From Larix sibirica (Eukaryota; Streptophyta; Pinopsida; Pinales; Pinaceae): a stretch of DNA of 10,946 nucleotides. The position numbers and the translations under genes are program-made. Of this stretch, positions 7,563 through 10,946 are shown piece by piece. The notes under the pieces are model-generated. The model did no database searches. It saw nothing but the letters and a program-made list of their open reading frames with translations, and had not been told where the DNA came from. How positions within the stretch are numbered: position 1 is the stretch's first letter; every line of letters begins with the position of its first letter. The DNA is taken from NCBI GenBank assembly GCA_004151065.3, contig NWUY0300026215.1, positions 9,144 through 20,089 of the forward strand, given 5' to 3'.

Positions 7563-7855
7563 TAATGGCCAGTTTTTTCCTTTCTTCAAGTTTTGAATAT
7601 TCCTTATAGATGTATTTTGTTGTTAGGTAAATTTTGTAGGATATATCACAGGAAGAAAGAATGGTCTTTTGTAGCAGATGTGGAGTATCAAGATGCATTG
7701 AAATCCCTGATTGTGATCATTGTAAAAAAGTACTACACTGTCATTTCTATTTGAAGCCATCATATGTAATTCAAGGATGTTCGATCAGGCCACATCCTCT
7801 CTTTTTTATATAAATACAAGCAATGGTTTCTATTAAAAAAAAGAAATGAACGAAC
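7563..7855. other. AT-rich spacer before the palindrome array
   Basis: About 290 bases with stops in all frames and no recognised homology. It ends in a T-rich/A-rich stretch (CTTTTTTATATAAATAC at 7801, then an A run at 7834). GCAATGGTTT at 7820-7829 resembles a decayed array core but is out of register. Confidence 0.4.
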
Positions 7856-8137
7856 GCATCGATGTTTTCTGTTAAATTAAACGCACCAGTGCTTTCACAA
7901 CGTAATATATGCATTGGTATGTCAGCATTAAAATTTACGCAGCAGTGCATTGATAATTAATGCAAGCACTGGTGGGAGTATATACAATGCACCGGTGTTG
8001 TTGCAATATTATTTTAGCACTCGTGAGCATGCTTTAAAATATATGCACCGATGTGTTTACTTTAAAAATCCGCACTTGTGCGTTTGGTTTATAAAAAACG
8101 CACCGGTGCGCATGATATAATTAAAATGCATTGTTTC
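7856..8137. repeat. 28-bp tandem array with palindromic core GCACCGGTGC (11 units)
   Basis: Ten-base cores begin at 7856, 7883, 7911, 7939, 7966, 7989, 8017, 8045, 8072, 8100 and 8128: steps of 27, 28, 28, 27, 23, 28, 28, 27, 28, 28. The unit at 8100 is a perfect palindrome; the others deviate mostly at the central CCGG (CCAG, TTGG, CTGG, CCGA, TCGA, CTTG). The spacers (17-18 bases) are AT-rich with a loose TTTAAAAT theme. Regular short repeats with a conserved palindrome near an element end are typical of subterminal transposase-binding sites in CACTA and other DNA transposons. That reading fits the TIR-like sequence 25 bases beyond. No coding potential. Confidence 0.9.
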
Positions 8138-8161
8138 AAAAAACATCTGCCACAACGTCCG

Positions 8162-8187
8162 AACGACCATATTTTTTAGTTATAGTG
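8162..8187 (-). mobile_element. Candidate CACTA (En/Spm) transposon terminus
   Basis: Read on the minus strand from 8187, the sequence is CACTATAACTAAAAAATATG, close to the plant CACTA terminal pattern (CACTAC-A-rich). The element would extend toward lower coordinates, with the palindrome array beginning about 50 bases inside, as subterminal repeats do in this superfamily. The expected 3-bp target duplication at this side would be AAT (8188-8190). I did not find the opposite terminus in the window, and no transposase is visible, so the element would be truncated, non-autonomous or larger than the window. Confidence 0.4.
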
Positions 8188-8400
8188 AATATCCATTATA
8201 ACCTCCACAAAAACCTCTGCTACCAAAAATGGATGTTGTAGAAGAGGATTTTTTGTAATTTTTTGTCAATATTGTAACACTTAAAACCTTTTTTATAACC
8301 TCCGCTAGAAGGTGTTTTATTTGTTGTGTGCACACCAAATGGTGAAGACCACAATAAAACAAAGCAAAGGGAAAATGAATTAATGACTAGTTCTCGCTTA
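8188..8400. repeat. AACCTCC-type direct repeats and hairpin, probable transposon fragment
   Basis: TATAACCTCC occurs at 8197-8206 and 8294-8303, with AACCTCTGCTA and AACCTCCGCTA at 8212 and 8297. CCTCTGCTAC (8214-8223) and GTAGAAGAGG (8238-8247) pair at 9 of 10 positions around a 14-base loop. Short repeated Cys-free, stop-filled sequence of this sort is usual in DNA transposon ends, but I cannot name the family. Confidence 0.35.
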
Positions 8401-8880
8401 CAAAATTGGGAGGGAAAAAATATTATCTTAAGTTACCCATTTCATGAACTCCTCATCTTCTTTTATAACACTCCCACTTGAATAATAGGGTGACCATTAA
8501 CCTAATTATTTCAACTACTTCTTTCTTCAAGGTTTTAAAATGGAAAAATAAATAGGGTGGTCTACATAGGACTTGAAATAATCTCAAAACGAGGGCACTA
8601 TAATCTCCTTTTTTACTTTTATCACAAGTAGCTCATCCTTGATGCTTTTTCAAAATATTGAATCATTCCTTGTATAATGAGTTTCCCTCCACATTGTATA
8701 TTTTAAATTCATCCGACCATTTTTAACGTTTGGGTTAGATAAGGTAGTAATACCATAAAATTAACCCCCAGTGTACCCTTACTTTTGATCAACATAATTT
8801 GAAACTATTCCCTTGCAATCAATTTCCGATCTTGACTAAGGGTCAAGCTCTCAATCATTTTCATGAACTCAAATTCTAAA
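8401..8880. other. Decayed sequence, possible continuation of the minus-strand frame
   Basis: No gene is supportable. On the minus strand, short open pieces (SLTLSQDRKLIARE, LIKSKGTLGVN, KDELLVIKVKKEIIVPS) follow the frame described at 8881-10380 after frameshifts, so this is probably the eroded downstream part of the same element. Confidence 0.3.
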
Positions 8881-10380
8881 AAATATCTATGGCTTCTTGG
8901 TCTCAAGTACACCATAAGTAATGCTTTTATTTTGAATGGTTTCCATTATGTTGTCCCAACCTCATTTGGTCTCAACAAGTTTACTATCAAAGGGAAAATT
9001 ATGTCTTGGTATGAGATGCAGGGTTACATATTTCATTTTCTTAGTGAACGTATCAATAAAGCATTCAATGAAGGCTTTGTCCTTCATGAGTTCACCTTTC
9101 AACATATCCTTGAGGCTAATTATTTCTCTATCCATGACAAAATATCCATTTAAGATCCACCCAAAATATAGAAACAAAGTCATTCTTTATTCAATGTTTC
9201 GTTAAATTCCCTTCCTTACACCAAACAAAATACCTTACGCAACCTTGACCTTTTTTTATTTAATGTTGTGCTCTTCTTGAATTTCCTCAAGCATTTTAGT
9301 AAGAGGCTTAGCAAACAAAGGTTCGGGGTTTAGTACTCTCTCCATATCAACTACTCGATTCCCCGATTCTTGCATTTCTTCTTGCTCATCAATTGCATGT
9401 TCCAATAACTCACTAGTAGCTCGATGCAACTTCAAAGCACCAAAAGGATTAATATCTCGAGCATCAACATTTTTTTTTTCTAAATTTCTTTCTCACCCTT
9501 AAGTCTTACCTGAGACATTTATAATGTTTTTCTTTGCTCTCCATGGCTAGAATGATGTATGGTGATAAAAACATCCTTGAAAATTAGGCATACCATATGG
9601 TACCACCTCCTTTCTTATAATTCCACAATTTTTACTTAAGTAATTTCCCCTAGGCTCCATTACATGATCCTAGGCTTCATGATTTTTTTCGAGGTCAACC
9701 AACTACTTACACTTTGCCTCGGATAACGATTCTTGTTCATTATAAACAAATTTATTTCTTTTAGGTGGGATGGGAATAACATGATCCTCCTCAATAGTAT
9801 CCTTCTTGGTGATGTTCCCATCATGGCCACTACTAGCCATATTTCTTCTCTTCTTCTTACTTCCACCACCATAGGTAATGAAATAGTCTTATGAGAAGAC
9901 AATGAAGTAATTTCTAGGAGAACTAGCTATAGTCTCTCCATTGGAATTAGAATTTACTTTCCCTCTCTACTAAGATGGCTCACTAGTTTCCATATACAAT
10001 TCATTATCTTGCATAATAATTTCCCATTTCCTCCTCATATCAATGTCAACATTTAAACTTATTATGGTTTGGGAAATTCTAGGGAGGTTTAATTTCTTCA
10101 CCTCGCATAATAATAAAAAATTTCAAATTTTCAATTCATAATAAATATTTTCAAACTGATAATTAACATGGGTAGCCAAGAAAACTTTTCTAAATTGTTT
10201 CCAAATGTGAATAAATTTGACTAACATTTCCTCATACCAACTTTGAATGTGTCCTACAAATGTGAGGGAAAATAATCTTCATGATTTTTTGAGGTTTTTA
10301 AATAATTGAAATTTAAGCTTTTTTAAATACTTCCAACATTATGTGATTGTAATAGATTTCCAAGTTTTAGCATAGCAAAA
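8881..10380 (-). pseudogene. Long decayed reading frame, gag-like at its N-terminal end
   Basis: One minus-strand frame can be followed for 500 codons with no frameshift but 17 stops; for this base composition roughly 35 would be expected. The early part (about 10320-10170) reads FVGHIQSWYEEM, KFIHIWKQFRKVFL, resembling the W-Y...W..F...F pattern of retrotransposon gag capsid domains. Later parts are charged: GGGSKKKRRNMASSGHDGN, VIPIPPKRNKF, RATSELLEHAIDEQEEMQES and NPEPLFAKPLTKMLEEIQEE. The final part reads LKDMLKGELMKDKAF, FIDTFTKKMKYVTLHLIPRH and FPFDSKLVE. I recognise no zinc knuckle, RT or integrase. Some stops replace expected Trp (ETK-x-GWDNIM; KKP-x-IFF). It is probably gag and linker of a retrotransposon family different from the left-hand gypsy; a transposon-captured gene is possible. 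Confidence 0.4.
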
Positions 10381-10458
10381 TAAAACGTTTTTAGTGCACA
10401 GACTTGTTTACCATTATATTATTCAAATGGTGTGTTCAAAGTTTCAATATGGTTAAAA
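10381..10458. other. Short spacer before the right-hand LTR
   Basis: AT-rich sequence with no gene visible. It is the insertion target of the LTR element that starts at 10464. Confidence 0.4.
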
Positions 10459-10463
10459 GTGAA
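10459..10463. other. Candidate target-site duplication (left copy)
   Basis: GTGAA lies directly before the LTR start. Plant LTR retrotransposons duplicate 5 bases on insertion, so the same five bases should follow the 3' LTR, which is outside the window. Confidence 0.4.
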
Positions 10464-10925
10464 TGTTGGAACCTAAGGTCTTGATGGTTCATCAAACCTC
10501 TGGATCTTCTGGAGACAATCAGTCGTTAGACGACAGGAGACTAGCGGAATGACTCGGAAAGTCGACAGAATGATTGAACAGTTGACTAGATGTTTAGTGA
10601 GACCATGGTTAGTGCAACTACAACAAACAATTCAAATTTGGGACGTCGCAGATTTTCTGGAAACAATTAGAACCAAAGGTCCTTATTTATGGACCAGATC
10701 TTCCTCACTTTCAGGGATTTTTTTAGATTTGAAAGTTACAAAAGGAAAACCCTATGGGTTGGGCTAGTGTGTTGAAAATGTTCTATATGCATTGTGATGT
10801 TATGATCATAATGACTTGTGCTTAAGTGCTACAACAGTGTCTTTAGACACCACCTTTCTCCTTTGAATATTGTTATGTCTGCCATCTATTTTTTGTTCTA
10901 TATTTCAAGGTTAAGTTCTCCAACA
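10464..10925 (+). repeat. 5' LTR of a second LTR retrotransposon (462 bp)
   Basis: It starts TGTTGGA and ends TCCAACA, a perfect 7-base terminal inverted repeat with TG...CA ends, and is followed at once by a primer-binding site. Length and ends fit Ty1/copia-type plant LTRs, though the superfamily cannot be settled without the coding region. A 72-codon open frame inside it (10549-10767) has no resemblance to a gene and is best ignored. TTCTATATGC near 10780 is a possible promoter element. The LTR looks unbroken, suggesting a younger insertion than its surroundings. Confidence 0.88.
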
Positions 10926-10937
10926 TGGTATCAGAGC
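10926..10937 (+). other. Primer-binding site (initiator Met-tRNA)
   Basis: TGGTATCAGAGC directly follows the LTR. It is complementary to the 3' end of plant initiator methionine tRNA and is where minus-strand cDNA synthesis starts. It fixes the orientation: the internal region lies to the right, beyond the window. Confidence 0.95.
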
Positions 10938-10946
10938 TATTGGTTT

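Noticed and set aside
7736-7748. CACTGTCATTTC as a transposon end opposite 8187
   Set aside because: The fifth base is wrong, and the following bases do not match CACTATAACTAAAAAA.
7856-8137. CRISPR array
   Set aside because: The spacing is CRISPR-like, but the repeats are 10-bp degenerate palindromes, the spacers are AT-rich and partly similar, and the context is plant transposon DNA.
8863-9205. Two overlapping plus-strand open frames (96 and 89 codons)
   Set aside because: They oppose the long minus-strand frame, whose translation looks more protein-like.
10549-10767. 72-codon open frame as a gene
   Set aside because: It lies wholly inside the right-hand LTR and resembles no protein.

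Overview
The window looks like repeat-dense nuclear DNA of a seed plant. It is AT-rich, carries plant-type LTR retrotransposons and a plant-type LINE, and has a primer-binding site complementary to plant initiator Met-tRNA next to an LTR. I see no intact host gene. Nearly every coding trace is a transposable-element relic broken by stops or frameshifts. The species cannot be named from the sequence.

Layout. Positions 1-3939 hold a Ty3/gypsy element on the minus strand. Read along that strand it runs: LTR (3939-3456), a short leader, the C-terminal half of protease, reverse transcriptase, RNase H, and the integrase HHCC finger. Then, abruptly, come gag and the N-terminal half of protease, which runs off the left edge. 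Gag therefore lies downstream of integrase, and the single N of the window (1491) sits exactly at that joint. This points to an assembly join or to two recombined tandem copies. The gypsy LTR cuts into an older LINE on the plus strand (3940-5439: end of the RT domain, then a zf-RVT zinc-binding domain).

Positions 5440-6845 hold non-coding sequence, two tRNA-derived SINE-like heads (about 6030-6170 and 6362-6450), an (AC)n microsatellite, and a CACGTG/CANNTG-rich stretch with a 16-bp perfect palindrome. Positions 6846-7562 are one unrecognised reading frame with two internal stops. Positions 7856-8137 hold the most striking feature: eleven degenerate copies of a palindromic core, GCACCGGTGC, at a very regular 27-28 bp spacing. 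The array lies just inside a sequence resembling a CACTA (En/Spm) transposon terminus (8187-8162), so it may be a subterminal transposase-binding array. Positions 8881-10380 on the minus strand carry a long, decayed reading frame, gag-like at its start. The right edge holds a complete LTR of another retrotransposon (10464-10925) followed directly by its primer-binding site; its body lies outside the window.

How it fits together: this is a nested, methylation-decayed transposon landscape. Several changes (Cys to Tyr in two zinc fingers, Trp to stop, decay of the central CCGG of the palindromes) are what C-to-T deamination of silenced DNA would produce. The order of events that can be read directly is LINE first, then gypsy insertion into it.
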